DNA from: Burkholderiaceae bacterium
GTDB taxonomy: Bacteria; Pseudomonadota; Gammaproteobacteria; Burkholderiales; Burkholderiaceae_C
NCBI GenBank assembly: GCA_004323695.1
Contig: SCRU01000051.1
Location: 1-42,601, forward strand
Length of the DNA: 42,601 nt
Reading direction: 5' to 3'
The first letter of the stretch is position 1. Each line of letters opens with the position of its first letter. Position numbers and translations under genes: made by a program. The notes below the pieces were generated by a model. It did not search any database, was not told the DNA's origin, and saw only the letters and a list, made by a program, of their open reading frames with translations. This document shows, piece by piece, positions 41,499 through 42,601 of this stretch.

Positions 41499-42044
41499 TC
41501 ACCGCGCCATCGTCATCCCGCGCACCGGATGGCAGTTGTCGTCCAGCCGCGCGGACTTTTCCCCCATGCTCAGCCGGCCGCCGCTAAAACTCGTGGCCCC
41601 GTTGAAATAGCCGCTGCGCCAAAGCACGCGGCAACTGCGGGAATCCACGGCATAGACGCGGTTGTTGCTGCCCGAATAGGTCGGCAGGTACAGAATGCCG
41701 CGACCCAGCAGGACCGGCGCTTCGACGATGGCCACTTCGTCGCCGACCACACAGGCGGGCGCGGCGCCTGCCGAGATGGTGACCGGCCCCTGCCACGCCG
41801 CCGGATGCGCGGTGTCATCGGCCGCGCCGAGCGCAACCGTCACGCCGCGAGCGGTGGCCCGGCTGTGCACGACCTGCAGGGCCACCATGTCGCACGCGCC
41901 GGCCAGCGCTGGAGCCAGCACGAACGCGGTGGCAAGCGACCGTCGAAATCTTCGAAATATCGAATCAAATCGAACGTTTACCCAGATATGGTCTACCAAT
42001 TTAGCTATGAATAAAATAGCATCAACGCGCGCCACCAAATTCAC
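41499..42044 (-). CDS. Hypothetical secreted protein with a PQQ-like repeat
   Basis: I do not recognise this gene as a named family. The frame gives up to 181 residues from a GTG that overlaps the DUF971 stop (GTGA). The first roughly 25 codons coincide with a copy of a dispersed repeat, so the real start may be later, before the signal-like stretch [22 protein letters not shown]. The mature part has one WD/PQQ-like strand motif, [20 protein letters not shown] followed by CRVLWRSG, and four or five cysteines that could form disulfides in the periplasm. Codon use is like that of a real gene. It interrupts the common DUF971-ubiE order, which suggests a lineage-specific insertion. Confidence 0.6.
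   Translation of the reverse strand: MNLVARVDAILFIAKLVDHIWVNVRFDSIFRRFRRSLATAFVLAPALAGACDMVALQVVHSRATARGVTVALGAADDTAHPAAWQGPVTISAGAAPACVVGDEVAIVEAPVLLGRGILYLPTYSGSNNRVYAVDSRSCRVLWRSGYFNGATSFSGGRLSMGEKSARLDDNCHPVRGMTMAR
41975..42020 (-). repeat. Dispersed repeat copy 5, at the start of a hypothetical gene
   Basis: On the minus strand: GCTATTTTATTCATAGCT, nine variable bases, then GACCATATCTGGGTAAACG and an AT-rich tail. It has the same arrangement as copies 1 and 3 but is more diverged. It overlaps codons about 9-24 of the frame at 41499-42044. Confidence 0.5.
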
Positions 42045-42466
42045 CCGCAGCCATGCCCATGACCATGCCCATGGGCGGCCGGGCGGGCCATCGGCGCATC
42101 CCGATCAGCGCCGGCGGCGCGCAGGCGCTCTTCATATTCGGTCCAGAGCCGGTCCTGCTGCGAGCCCAGATAGTAGAGGTAGTCCCACGAGAAAATGCCG
42201 GTGTCGTGCCCGTCCGAGAAGGTCGGCTGCACGGCGTAGTTGCCGATCGGCTCCAGCGACACCAGATCCACCTCGCGCTTGCCGGTTTGCAGCACCTCCT
42301 GGCCGTGCCCATGGCCCATCACCTCGGCCGATGGCGAATACACGCGCATCAACTCGAACGGCAGACGGAACCTGGCGCCGTCCGTGAACGTGATCTCCAG
42401 CACGCGCGACTGACTGTGCACCGTGATGTCCTGGGGCGTCGGCGCCCCCGATTTCAAACCGGCCAT
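42041..42466 (-). CDS. DUF971 family protein with His-rich C-terminus
   Basis: A 141-residue protein whose core (about residues 10-110) is the DUF971 domain, related to the N-terminal part of gamma-butyrobetaine hydroxylase. Family parts: LEITFTDGARFRLPFELMRVYSPSAEV in pieces, VDLVSLEPIGNYAVQPTFSDGHDTGIFSWDYLYYLG in pieces. The domain is thought to bind metal or act in iron-sulfur-related chemistry; the role here is not known. Its last residues are [10 protein letters not shown], a likely metal-binding tail, and another GHGHG lies mid-protein. AGGTGA precedes the ATG. In many relatives it lies right before ubiE. Confidence 0.9.
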   Translation of the reverse strand: MAGLKSGAPTPQDITVHSQSRVLEITFTDGARFRLPFELMRVYSPSAEVMGHGHGQEVLQTGKREVDLVSLEPIGNYAVQPTFSDGHDTGIFSWDYLYYLGSQQDRLWTEYEERLRAAGADRDAPMARPAAHGHGHGHGCG

Positions 42467-42561
42467 GCAAATTCACCTGAAAAAAACAAAACAACGAGCC
42501 ATTGTCCCATTGCGCACGCGCTGGCGGCCCGCCCCAACGCGCGACCTTGTCCGGCGCAGGG

Positions 42562-42601
42562 CTACAGGGCACAGAGCGTGGGCCCGAAATCCGCTCCCTT
42601 G
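42562..42601 (-). CDS. Possible 3' end of an upstream gene
   Basis: The minus strand at the window edge is open and reads KGADFGPTLCAL followed by TAG at 42564-42562. The codons are G/C-rich as in neighbouring genes. Only 12 residues are visible, which is too little to name a family or prove that it is coding. The 95 bases between this stop and the DUF971 gene hold its AGGTGA ribosome site and an A-rich stretch. Confidence 0.3.
   Translation of the reverse strand, partial: KGADFGPTLCAL

Noticed and set aside
1-42601. tRNA, rRNA, insertion sequences, prophage or defence genes
   Set aside because: Read on both strands; no transposase, integrase, phage or defence-type protein, and no cloverleaf or rRNA-like sequence was recognised.

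Overview
The window looks like chromosome from a high-G+C betaproteobacterium of the order Burkholderiales, most likely a member of the Comamonadaceae. The signs are a Burkholderiales-type trimeric porin, a Bug-family periplasmic receptor, a DUF3460 protein, UbiJ and UbiB in their usual order, and a scattered short repeat that resembles ones I remember from that family. The placement is inferred from content, not from a database match. No rRNA, tRNA, CRISPR array, insertion sequence or prophage was found. No stretch longer than about 300 bases lacks a gene; the largest gaps are 26185-26431, 3919-4137 and 9372-9574.

Layout. 1-2764: the 3' part of metG, then a DUF1275 membrane protein. 2821-9371, minus strand: porin, MFS transporter, quinone oxidoreductase, small alpha/beta hydrolase, a BKACE-family enzyme and a TauD/TfdA-like dioxygenase. 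An AraC-type regulator is divergent at 9575. A decayed second copy of the hydrolase lies between the porin and the MFS gene. This block reads as a small catabolic locus. 10603-14399, plus strand: DUF3460, scpA, nadB, bioB. 14417-18087, minus strand: an ECF42-type sigma factor with its DGPF partner, then nadA and nadC, so all three enzymes from aspartate to nicotinate mononucleotide are present. 18165-20474, minus strand: gpsA, secB, grxC and a membrane rhodanese, the same order as in Escherichia coli. 20565-23616, plus strand: gpmA, a carboxy-terminal processing protease and a MoeB/ThiF-type enzyme.

23729-26746: a lone receiver, a NarL-type regulator and a CHASE3/NarX-type histidine kinase, followed by a BON-domain lipoprotein. 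26767-29808: a MarR regulator divergent from a Bug receptor and a cytoplasmic sulfatase. 29784-34368, minus strand: DUF429, a BLUF blue-light receptor, folE, a cardiolipin synthase, an endonuclease/exonuclease/phosphatase protein and nudB. 34431-37314, minus strand: aspS, DUF502, FmdB. 37432-42466, minus strand: ubiquinone genes ubiB, ubiJ, a Tim44-like gene, ubiE, a secreted hypothetical and DUF971.

The points most worth a second look are: the folE-BLUF pair with an 18-bp dyad on its promoter; an ECF42-like promoter before the DGPF gene; the composition break inside metG; the hydrolase remnant; and a dispersed repeat with five recognisable copies, one inside the gpsA reading frame.
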